The translations under genes were made by a program, and so were the position numbers. The notes under the pieces were generated by a model. That model was not told where the DNA came from and did no database searches. It saw only the letters and a list, made by a program, of their open reading frames with translations. From the NCBI GenBank assembly GCA_012510865.1, contig JAAZHF010000246.1, positions 1 to 10,464 on the forward strand: a stretch of 10,464 nt of DNA, read 5' to 3'. Shown here one piece after another: positions 5,361 through 10,464 of this stretch. This DNA comes from Gammaproteobacteria bacterium. GTDB lineage: Bacteria; Pseudomonadota; Gammaproteobacteria; Xanthomonadales; Xanthomonadaceae. Each line of letters starts with the position of its first letter. The stretch's first letter is position 1.

Positions 5361-7129
5361 TGCGCCACTCCCCTCCCCCGGGCCCGCTCCCGGCACCGGG
5401 CCGTCGACGCTTCGTGCAGGGCCTGGCCGCCGGCGGCGTCGCCGCGGCGCTGGGCCTGAAGCCGGGCGCAGGCCACGCCGCACCCACGGTTCCGGTGCTG
5501 TCCGGTCCGGAGCTCGACCTGGCCATCGGGCGCTCTCCGGTCGATTTCACCGGGCGCCCCCGCCTCGCCACCACGGTCAACGGCAGCCTGCCCGGCCCGG
5601 TGCTGCGCCTCCGGGAAGGCGACCATGCCGTCCTGCGCGTGACCAACCGCCTGCGCGATGCTTCGACCTCGATCCACTGGCACGGGCTGCTGCTGCCCGC
5701 GAATATGGACGGCGTGCCCGGCCTCAGCTTCGACGGCATCGCACCCGGCGGGACCTGGACCTATCGCTTCCCCGTGCGCCAGTCCGGCACCTACTGGTAT
5801 CACAGCCACTCGATGTTCCAGGAGCAGGCGGGACTGTACGGCGCGCTGGTGATCGACCCGCTGCAGCCGCCTCCCTACCGCTTCGACCGCGAGCACGTCG
5901 TGCTGCTGTCCGACTGGACGGACATGGACCCGTCCGCGCTGTTCCGGCGGATGAAGAAGGCCGCGACCTACGACAACTACTACCAGCGCACCGTGGGCGA
6001 CTTCGTCCGCGACGCCCGCGCCGATGGCCTCGCGGCCACGCTGCGCGACCGCGCGATGTGGAACCGGATGCGGATGACGCCCACCGACATCTCGGACATC
6101 AACGGCCACACCTATACCTACCTGTTGAACGGAACTGCGCCGGCCGGCAACTGGACCGGCCTGTTCCGCCCCGGGGAAAGGCTGCTGCTGCGATTCATCA
6201 ACGCCTCCGCGATGACCTATTTCGACGTCCGCATCCCGGGGCTGAAGATGACCGTGGTCGCGGCCGACGGGCAGTACATCCATCCGGTGACCGTCGACGA
6301 GTTCCGGATCGCGGTGGCCGAGACCTACGACGTGCTGGTCGAGCCCGCCGGTGCCGATGCCTTCGCGATCTTCGCCCAGGACATGGGGCGCACGGGCTAC
6401 GCCCGCGGCACGCTGGCGGTGCGCCACGGCCTTGCGCCGCCGGTGCCAGCGCTGGACCCCCGCCCGCTGCTGACCATGGAGGACATGGGCCACGGTGCGA
6501 TGGACCACGGCGCGATGGACCACGGCGCGATGGACCACGGCGCGATGGACCACGGCGCGATGGACCACGGCGCGCACGCGCCCGCGGGCCACGGCGGCAT
6601 GCAGAGCCACCCCTCCAGCGAGGCCGGCAATCCGCTGGTCGACATGCAGGCGATGTCGCCGGCGCCGAGGCTCGACGACCCGGGCGTCGGCCTGCGCGGG
6701 AACGGCCGGACGGTGCTGACCTACGGCGCGATGCGCAGCCTGTTCGACGATCCCGACGGCCGTGTGCCCGGGCGCGAGGTCGAGCTGCACCTGACCGGGC
6801 ACATGGAGAAGTTCGCCTGGTCGTTCGACGGCATGAAGTTCATGGACGCCGAGCCCTTGCGCCTGTCCTATGGCGAGCGCCTGCGCGTGGTGCTGGTCAA
6901 TGACACGATGATGTCGCACCCCATCCACCTGCACGGGATGTGGAGCGACGTGGAAGACGCGGACGGCGCCTTCCAGCTCCGCAAGCACACGGTCGACATG
7001 CCGCCGGGAACGCGACGCGGCTTCCGGGTGCGCGCAGATGCCCTGGGGCGATGGGCCTTCCACTGCCACCTGCTGTACCACATGGAAGCGGGGATGATGC
7101 GCGAGGTGCGCGTGGAGGAGCGCGCATGA
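5360..7129 (+). CDS. copA: CopA-type periplasmic multicopper oxidase (copper resistance)
   Basis: CopA-type oxidases bind copper in the periplasm and oxidise Cu(I). The 589-residue product starts with a twin-arginine signal (R15-R17, RRRFVQGLAAGG, cleavage likely near GHA-AP at residue 40), fitting folded export with cofactor. Three cupredoxin domains hold all the copper-site motifs: H106-W-H108-G, H148-S-H150, HPIHLHG at 520-526, and HCHLLYHMEAGM at 568-579, with the type 1 Cys569, His574 and axial Met579. Residues about 377-420 form a Met/His-rich insert with five AMDHG repeats, a probable extra copper-binding region. Start 5360 is set by AGGAG 6 nt upstream. Its stop overlaps the copB start (ATGA). 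Chromosomal or mobile origin cannot be told. The long frame on the opposite strand across it is a GC-rich shadow. Confidence 0.97.
   Translation: MRHSPPPGPLPAPGRRRFVQGLAAGGVAAALGLKPGAGHAAPTVPVLSGPELDLAIGRSPVDFTGRPRLATTVNGSLPGPVLRLREGDHAVLRVTNRLRDASTSIHWHGLLLPANMDGVPGLSFDGIAPGGTWTYRFPVRQSGTYWYHSHSMFQEQAGLYGALVIDPLQPPPYRFDREHVVLLSDWTDMDPSALFRRMKKAATYDNYYQRTVGDFVRDARADGLAATLRDRAMWNRMRMTPTDISDINGHTYTYLLNGTAPAGNWTGLFRPGERLLLRFINASAMTYFDVRIPGLKMTVVAADGQYIHPVTVDEFRIAVAETYDVLVEPAGADAFAIFAQDMGRTGYARGTLAVRHGLAPPVPALDPRPLLTMEDMGHGAMDHGAMDHGAMDHGAMDHGAMDHGAHAPAGHGGMQSHPSSEAGNPLVDMQAMSPAPRLDDPGVGLRGNGRTVLTYGAMRSLFDDPDGRVPGREVELHLTGHMEKFAWSFDGMKFMDAEPLRLSYGERLRVVLVNDTMMSHPIHLHGMWSDVEDADGAFQLRKHTVDMPPGTRRGFRVRADALGRWAFHCHLLYHMEAGMMREVRVEERA
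6497..6571 (+). repeat. Five perfect 15-bp tandem repeats in copA
   Basis: The unit GCGATGGACCACGGC occurs five times without a mismatch (6497, 6512, 6527, 6542, 6557) and encodes Ala-Met-Asp-His-Gly each time. A degenerate copy (MGHG) precedes it and GHGGMQSH follows. Perfect identity, including third positions, indicates recent expansion or ongoing homogenisation. The copy number can change in steps of 15 bp without breaking the frame, adding or removing one Met/His copper site. Confidence 0.97.
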
Positions 7130-8040
7130 GCCGCAGCGGACGCGGGCTGCTGCTTGCGCTGGCGGTCGCCCTGGCGGGCCAGGCCGGCGCGCAGGAACTC
7201 TCGCATGCGCATGCGCATGCGCAATCGCAGGAAGGGGTGCACGGGCATGCGCACCAGCACCAGCACCAGCACGAGCACCAGCATGCCCACGGGCACGCCG
7301 ATGGCCAGGGGCACGACGGACGGCAGGACGCGCTGGTACCGGTGCCTCCGCTGACCGACGCGGATCGCGCGGCCGCGTTTCCCCGGCTCGGCGGCGGCAT
7401 GCAGCATGCGACCGGGCCCAACGCCTTCCTGCTCTTCGACCGGCTGGAAACCCGGGACGGGGAGCACGGCAGCGGCCAGGCCTGGGACGTCGAAGGCTGG
7501 GTCGGCGGCGACATCCATCGCCTGTGGCTGCGGTCCGCCGGAGAGCGCGGCGACGCCCGCCGCACCGCCGCGCACCTGGAGCTGCTCTACGGGCGCGCCG
7601 TGGCGCCGTGGTGGGACGTGGTGGCCGGCGTGCGCCACGACTTCTCCCCGGGCGGGTCGCAGGACTGGCTGGCGGTCGGCGTCCAGGGCCTGGCTCCGTG
7701 GATGGTCGAGCTTTCGGTCACCGGCTATGTAGGGGAAGGCGGCAGGACGATGCTTGGCATCGAGGCGGAGCGCGACCTGCTGCTGACCAACCGGCTGGTC
7801 CTGCAGCCCGCGCTCGAAGCCACGTTCCACGGCCAGGGCGACCCCGGCCGTAGGATCGGATCGGGCCTGTCCACGGTCGAGGCCGGCCTGCGCCTGCGCT
7901 ACGAGGCCCAGCGCCGCTTCGCTCCCTACATCGGCCTCGTGCACGAGCGCAGCTTTGGCGACACGGCCGCCATGCATCGGTCCGGCGGGCGGTCGGGACG
8001 CCACACCGGGATCGTTCTCGGGGCCCGTATCTGGTTCTGA
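7126..8040 (+). CDS. copB: CopB-type outer-membrane copper resistance protein
   Basis: The 304-residue product belongs to the CopB family, outer-membrane proteins that accompany CopA and help limit copper entry or bind it. A Sec signal peptide covers about residues 1-22 (LLLALAVALAGQAGA). After it comes a His-rich stretch at about 26-62, with HAHAHA, HQHQHQHEHQH and HGHADGQGHD. The rest consists of alternating beta-strand segments (WDVEGWVGGDIHRLWLRSAG, WWDVVAGVRHDF, SLQ-like turns) and ends with an aromatic residue (GARIWF), as outer-membrane barrels do. The ATG overlaps the copA stop by 4 nt, so translation is probably coupled. The family's conserved barrel region appears complete. Mechanism of CopB remains poorly known. 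Confidence 0.94.
   Translation: MSRSGRGLLLALAVALAGQAGAQELSHAHAHAQSQEGVHGHAHQHQHQHEHQHAHGHADGQGHDGRQDALVPVPPLTDADRAAAFPRLGGGMQHATGPNAFLLFDRLETRDGEHGSGQAWDVEGWVGGDIHRLWLRSAGERGDARRTAAHLELLYGRAVAPWWDVVAGVRHDFSPGGSQDWLAVGVQGLAPWMVELSVTGYVGEGGRTMLGIEAERDLLLTNRLVLQPALEATFHGQGDPGRRIGSGLSTVEAGLRLRYEAQRRFAPYIGLVHERSFGDTAAMHRSGGRSGRHTGIVLGARIWF
7252..7284 (+). repeat. CAC/CAG hexanucleotide run in copB (His-Gln)
   Basis: CACCAG is repeated three times perfectly and then with single changes (CACGAG, CACCAT-like end), encoding HQHQHQHEHQH. A separate run of three CATGCG units at 7204-7221 encodes HAHAHA. Both build the His-rich copper-binding segment and are simple repeats prone to length change. Confidence 0.85.
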
Positions 8041-8065
8041 ATCAACTGTCTGGCAGGAATACTTG

Positions 8066-8638
8066 ATGAACTACATGAATCACATATCTGTCTTGATCCT
8101 CGCCGGGGCGCTGGCTGCCGTGGCCGGCTGCTCCGCGGACGACCGGACCGCCGTGGCCTTCGCCGGCGGCGCATCCGCGGTCCAGCTTGCAGGGACGGTG
8201 CCCGTCACCGCATCCACGCCGGCCGATGACGCGGCGCCCTCCCCCGTCGCGGGCGCGGCCCCGCTGCTGGTCGTGCACAAGCATCCCAGCTGCGGCTGTT
8301 GCGGAGCCTGGATCGAGCACATGCGCGCCGCCGGCTTCGCGGTGCAGGTCCACGACCACCAGGACATGGGTCCCGTCAAGCAGCGGGTCGGCGTGCCCTA
8401 TGCGAAGGGCTCCTGCCATACCGCCGAGATCGACGGCTACTTCCTCGAAGGCCACGTACCGGCCGCGGACGTGGAGCGGCTGCTGGCCGAGCGTCCGCAG
8501 GCACGCGGCCTCACCGTGCCAGGGATGCCCGCCGGCTCGCCCGGCATGGAGATGCCCGATGGCACCGTCCATCCCTATGCGGTCGAACTCGTGCACCTCG
8601 ACGGCAGCACCAGCGAATACGCGCGCCATGGCGACTGA
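8066..8638 (+). CDS. DUF411 copper-binding lipoprotein (CopG-like)
   Basis: The 190-residue product is a DUF411 protein, the family that includes CopG, a periplasmic protein with a cysteine-bridged copper cluster. The N-terminus is a lipoprotein signal with lipobox VAGC (Cys22), followed by an Ala/Pro-rich linker to about residue 65. The DUF411 domain has H71, H73 and the cluster C76-G-C78-C79 in HKHPSCGCCGAW, then C117-H118 in GSCHTAEIDGYF. Later come GHVPAADVERLL, LTVPGMPAGSPGME and the C-terminal SEYARH. AGGA at 8055-8058 lies 7 nt before the ATG. It starts 25 nt after copB on the same strand, so it is almost surely in the copper operon. Whether it stores, reduces or passes copper is not shown by sequence. 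No terminator is visible after it. Confidence 0.93.
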   Translation: MNYMNHISVLILAGALAAVAGCSADDRTAVAFAGGASAVQLAGTVPVTASTPADDAAPSPVAGAAPLLVVHKHPSCGCCGAWIEHMRAAGFAVQVHDHQDMGPVKQRVGVPYAKGSCHTAEIDGYFLEGHVPAADVERLLAERPQARGLTVPGMPAGSPGMEMPDGTVHPYAVELVHLDGSTSEYARHGD

Positions 8639-8661
8639 CGCGCGCCGTGCGCCGCCATGTG

Positions 8662-8690
8662 TTGACGGCGAATGCCGGGGCCCCTACAAT
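8662..8690 (+). promoter_or_regulatory. Sigma-70 promoter of the tRNA pair
   Basis: TTGACG at 8662-8667 and TACAAT at 8685-8690 are separated by exactly 17 nt. Each matches the consensus at five of six bases. A start near 8697 would lie about 11 nt before tRNA-Ala. It is the clearest canonical promoter in the window. Confidence 0.88.
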
Positions 8691-8707
8691 TTCGCGCTCA
8701 CCAACGT

Positions 8708-8783
8708 GGGGCCATAGCTCAGCTGGGAGAGCGCCTGCATGGCATGCAGGAGGTCGGCGGTTCGATCCCGCCTGGCTCCACCA
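8708..8783 (+). tRNA. tRNA-Ala (anticodon GGC)
   Basis: A full cloverleaf can be folded. The acceptor stem is GGGGCCA with TGGCTCC (one G-T pair), the D arm contains AGCTCAGCTGGGAGAGC, and the anticodon stem is CCTGC/GCAGG around the loop ATGGCAT. The T arm is GGCGG-TTCGATC-CCGCC. The anticodon GGC reads GCC alanine codons, common in GC-rich genomes. The 3' CCA is encoded at 8781-8783. It shares a promoter with the tRNA-Glu that follows 41 nt later. Confidence 0.98.
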
Positions 8784-8824
8784 CTCTTCGACCCGGGCCG
8801 GTCGCGAGTGACGGACAGATCCAA

Positions 8825-8900
8825 GTCCCCATCGTCTAGAGGCCTAGGACACCACCCTTTCACGGTGGACACCGGGGTTCGAATCCCCGTGGGGACGCCA
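8825..8900 (+). tRNA. tRNA-Glu (anticodon TTC)
   Basis: The acceptor stem is GTCCCCA with TGGGGAC. The anticodon stem CCACC/GGTGG encloses CTTTCAC, giving anticodon TTC for GAA and GAG. The T arm is CGGGG-TTCGAAT-CCCCG, and the discriminator base G is followed by an encoded CCA at 8898-8900. It lies between tRNA-Ala and a strong terminator, so the two are probably processed from one transcript. Confidence 0.98.
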
Positions 8901-8908
8901 ACAACGGA

Positions 8909-8935
8909 AAAGCCCGCCTCCATGGCGGGCTTTTT
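8909..8935 (+). terminator. Rho-independent terminator, usable in both directions
   Basis: AAAGCCCGCC (8909-8918) pairs perfectly with GGCGGGCTTT (8924-8933) around a 5-nt loop, and the T-run reaches 8935. It ends the tRNA transcript. Read on the minus strand, the same stem is followed by TTTT (8911-8908), so it can also end the transcript of the DUF1249 and 54-residue genes that stop at 8971. Confidence 0.93.
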
Positions 8936-8970
8936 CGTTCCTGTCCCGAGGGGACGCCGCGCGTCGTTGC

Positions 8971-9135
8971 TCAGCCGCCGCCGTCGCGCGCCGCGATCTC
9001 GCTCCAGTCAACCTCGACGCCCTTGCGGTGCCCCTTCTCGACGAGCTTGAGCCCGGTCGGGTCGATGGTGAGGGTGTAGGCCTTGTCGCCGATCTGCACT
9101 TCGCGCTTCAGTGGCTTGTCGAGCTTCGTCGTCAT
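8971..9135 (-). CDS. Small conserved-looking hypothetical protein (54 aa)
   Basis: This gene encodes 54 residues beginning MTTKLDKPLKREVQIGDKAY and continuing with TLTIDPTGLKLVEKGHRKG and VEVDWSEIAARDGGG. The alternating pattern with basic residues suggests a small beta-rich domain. There is no signal peptide or membrane segment. AAGGTG (9141-9146, minus strand) lies 5 nt before the ATG and overlaps the TGA of the DUF1249 gene, so translation of the two is probably coupled. The bidirectional terminator lies 36 nt past its stop. It resembles short uncharacterised proteins I associate with Xanthomonadaceae, but I cannot name a family, and no function is known to me. Confidence 0.75.
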   Translation of the reverse strand: MTTKLDKPLKREVQIGDKAYTLTIDPTGLKLVEKGHRKGVEVDWSEIAARDGGG

Positions 9136-9139
9136 GGGT

Positions 9140-9667
9140 TCACCTTGTGCTGTCGGGGGAACTGCGGTTCGAAGATAGCAGCGGAGCGGCCGGCAGGCAC
9201 GACGGCCCGGGGCGCAGGGTGGCGACCCCGTGGCCGCGCTCGGCCAGGTACTGCAGCCACTTGCCGAGGAAGGTGTTCATGCGCATGCGGTGGCCCAGCA
9301 GCCGGGACGGCGGCGGGAACAGGCCGATCGCGTCCTGCCAGCGGCGTCCCACGTAGCAGTGCGTCGCCTCCACCTGGCGTGCGTCGTGGTACATGCGGAG
9401 GTAGGCCGACGGGTCGGGCTCGCCCGTGACCGGGTCGGGCAGCGCGACGTAGGCCAGGCGCAGCTCGCTGGTATAGGGATGGCGTCCGATCACGTCGAGC
9501 CGCAGGTCGAGGCCGTCGCCGATGCTCGAGACATGCGTGCCGGGCGCGAGGTCGACCGGTTCGAACAGGCGCTCCAGCCGCGCGTGGTTCTCCGCGTACA
9601 GCGCCATCAGCCAGCCGAGGCGGCTCAGGCGCGGGACGTGCAGGCGGCGGGCGGCGAGGTGGGACAT
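9140..9667 (-). CDS. DUF1249 family protein
   Basis: The 175-residue product belongs to DUF1249, the family of E. coli YqiB, whose function is not established. Family hallmarks seen are RLGWLMALYAENHARL near the N-terminus, SELRLAYVALPDP in the middle, and the strongly conserved block YHDARQVEATHCYVGRRW followed by GHRMRMNTFLGKWLQYLAERGH. The last 25 or so residues are a Pro/Ser-rich tail that looks unconserved. The ATG at 9667 has no Shine-Dalgarno but lies 6 nt after a -10-like TAGCAT, suggesting a leaderless start. An internal Met at about residue 21 would cut into the conserved region. The 54-residue gene follows 4 nt after its stop. Confidence 0.9.
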   Translation of the reverse strand: MSHLAARRLHVPRLSRLGWLMALYAENHARLERLFEPVDLAPGTHVSSIGDGLDLRLDVIGRHPYTSELRLAYVALPDPVTGEPDPSAYLRMYHDARQVEATHCYVGRRWQDAIGLFPPPSRLLGHRMRMNTFLGKWLQYLAERGHGVATLRPGPSCLPAAPLLSSNRSSPDSTR

Positions 9668-9679
9668 GGCCCGATGCTA
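9668..9679 (-). promoter_or_regulatory. -10-like box directly before the DUF1249 gene
   Basis: On the minus strand TAGCAT (9679-9674) ends 6 nt before the ATG at 9667, so transcription would start at or next to the start codon. No convincing -35 and no Shine-Dalgarno are visible. The arrangement resembles those before 4546 and 5268. Confidence 0.4.
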
Positions 9680-9768
9680 CACGGCGCGCGTGGGCGGCGG
9701 CAGCTTGACGGCCCCGCGCAGGCGGCCCAGTCTGCGGATTCCTGCCCGCGCGATCGCGGGGCCCCTGT

Positions 9769-10464
9769 TCAGAACATGCCCCGCCGGATGCCCAGCGTGG
9801 TCATGACCTTGCTGGCGATCTCCTCGATCGAGGTGTGCGTCGTGCTCAGCACCGGGATGCGCTCCGCCCGGAACAGCGTTTCGGCGGCAGCCACCTCGCG
9901 CTTGCAGGTCTCGAGGTCGGCATAGCGCGAGTTCGGTCGCCGCTCCTGGCGGATCTGCTGCAGCCGCACCGGATCGATCGTGAGCCCGAACAGCTTGCCG
10001 CGGTGCGCGCGCAGGCGCGGCGGCAGGCGGTCGTGTTCGAGGTCCTCCTCGGTCAGCGGATAGTTGGCTGCCGCGATCCCGTAGTGCAGCGCCAGGTACA
10101 CGCAGGTGGGCGTCTTGCCCGCGCGCGACACCGCCACCAGGATCACGTCGGCGTTGTCGTAGTTGATCGACATGCCGTCGTCGTGGGTCAGCGCGTAGTT
10201 CATGGCGTTGATGCGCTTGTGGTACGCGTCGAAGTCGACCATGCCGTGGGCCTGGCCCACCAGCGGCTGCCGGCCCTCGCCGAGCTCCTGTTCCAGCGTC
10301 GACATGAAGGGCTCGAACACGTCCAGCACCAGCGCGCCGCTGGAAGCGATCGCGGCGGTGAGCTCGCCGTCGACGCAGGAGTTGACGACGATCGGGCGCA
10401 GTCCGCAGGCCTCCCCCACTCCCCGGATCCGCTCGGCGATCTCCCGCGCCCGCTCGACGCTGTC
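9769..10464 (-). CDS. ppsR: Phosphoenolpyruvate synthase regulatory protein (PpsR, DUF299), N-terminus cut by window
   Basis: PpsR is a bifunctional serine/threonine kinase and pyrophosphorylase. It switches phosphoenolpyruvate synthase off with ADP and on with phosphate, controlling entry into gluconeogenesis in the cytoplasm. The frame is open to the right window edge with 231 residues visible; E. coli PpsR has 277, so roughly 40 are missing. The P-loop-like signature is [20 protein letters not shown], followed by [12 protein letters not shown]. Other conserved parts are [43 protein letters not shown] and [14 protein letters not shown], ending with [15 protein letters not shown]. The stop is TGA at 9769-9771. 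A 101-bp gap separates it from DUF1249; a short GC hairpin there lacks a T-run. Confidence 0.95.
   Translation of the reverse strand, partial: DSVERAREIAERIRGVGEACGLRPIVVNSCVDGELTAAIASSGALVLDVFEPFMSTLEQELGEGRQPLVGQAHGMVDFDAYHKRINAMNYALTHDDGMSINYDNADVILVAVSRAGKTPTCVYLALHYGIAAANYPLTEEDLEHDRLPPRLRAHRGKLFGLTIDPVRLQQIRQERRPNSRYADLETCKREVAAAETLFRAERIPVLSTTHTSIEEIASKVMTTLGIRRGMF

Noticed and set aside
6497..6571. Repeat array as a CRISPR
   Set aside because: Units are contiguous with no spacers and lie in frame inside copA.
4955..7081. A 708-codon open frame on the minus strand opposite copA
   Set aside because: It mirrors the strong GC3 of copA, its translation is full of low-complexity His/Arg/Gly/Val, and it has no recognisable domain or start signal. 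CopA motifs on the plus strand are unmistakable.
6868..8004. Long minus-strand frame opposite the end of copA and copB
   Set aside because: Shadow of high-GC coding sequence; the valine/leucine runs come from the reversed His repeats.
8708..8900. tRNA genes as an integration site for a genomic island
   Set aside because: Both tRNAs are complete. I found no integrase gene and no repeated copy of a tRNA 3' end in the window.
8684..8923. Minus-strand frame across the tRNA genes
   Set aside because: The sequence is fully explained by two well-folded tRNAs and a terminator.
9745..9760. CCCGCG/CGCGGG hairpin after the ppsR stop
   Set aside because: The stem is 6 bp with a self-complementary loop, and no T-run follows on the minus strand, so it is not supported as a terminator.
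9028..9925. Plus-strand frames between 9028 and 9925
   Set aside because: They lie antisense to the 54-residue, DUF1249 and PpsR genes and have no recognisable content.

Overview
The window is high-GC DNA (most third codon positions are G or C) from a gammaproteobacterium. The best fit is Xanthomonadaceae (Lysobacter, Luteimonas or Xanthomonas type). The pointers are a copA-copB copper resistance pair, a DUF1249 protein, a PpsR-type regulator, and several start codons lying 6-7 nt after a -10-like box. The lineage is inferred from gene content and style; no search was run.

Layout. 1-1131: right part of an IS3-family insertion sequence with orfA (cut by the window edge), an A7 slippage site, orfB and a probable right end. 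1132-1311: a short Cys-containing reading frame that appears to have lost its own start to the IS. 1337-2230: a pirin-family cupin (+). 2381-3845 (-): a long SRAP-domain protein followed by a CPAC thioredoxin-like protein. 3963-4517 (+): the C-terminal part of an amidohydrolase whose 5' part is missing. 4546-5211 (+): a TRIC/UPF0126 membrane protein. 5255-8638 (+): a copper-resistance operon made of a possible 30-codon leader, copA, copB and a DUF411 lipoprotein. 8662-8935: a promoter, tRNA-Ala(GGC), tRNA-Glu(TTC) and a hairpin terminator that can serve both strands. 8971-9667 (-): a DUF1249 gene and a coupled 54-residue gene. 9769-10464 (-): the phosphoenolpyruvate synthase regulatory protein, cut by the window edge.

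How the genes work together. The copper genes form a clear functional unit. CopA is a Tat-exported periplasmic multicopper oxidase with a Met/His-rich copper-binding repeat. CopB is an outer-membrane protein with a His-rich N-terminus. The DUF411 lipoprotein is a cysteine-rich copper binder. They are packed by a 4-nt overlap and a 25-nt gap. The SRAP protein (abasic-site DNA crosslinker) and the thioredoxin-like protein form a second small unit. The remaining genes are single housekeeping or conserved hypothetical genes. Two stretches show rearrangement: the IS junction near 1131 and the broken amidohydrolase near 3963.

I found no convincing wholly new multi-gene system. The most interesting small signals are the copper operon leader ORF, whose stop overlaps the copA start, the matched leaderless-looking starts, the IS-supplied start for a truncated ORF, and the long SRAP variant paired with a thioredoxin-like protein.
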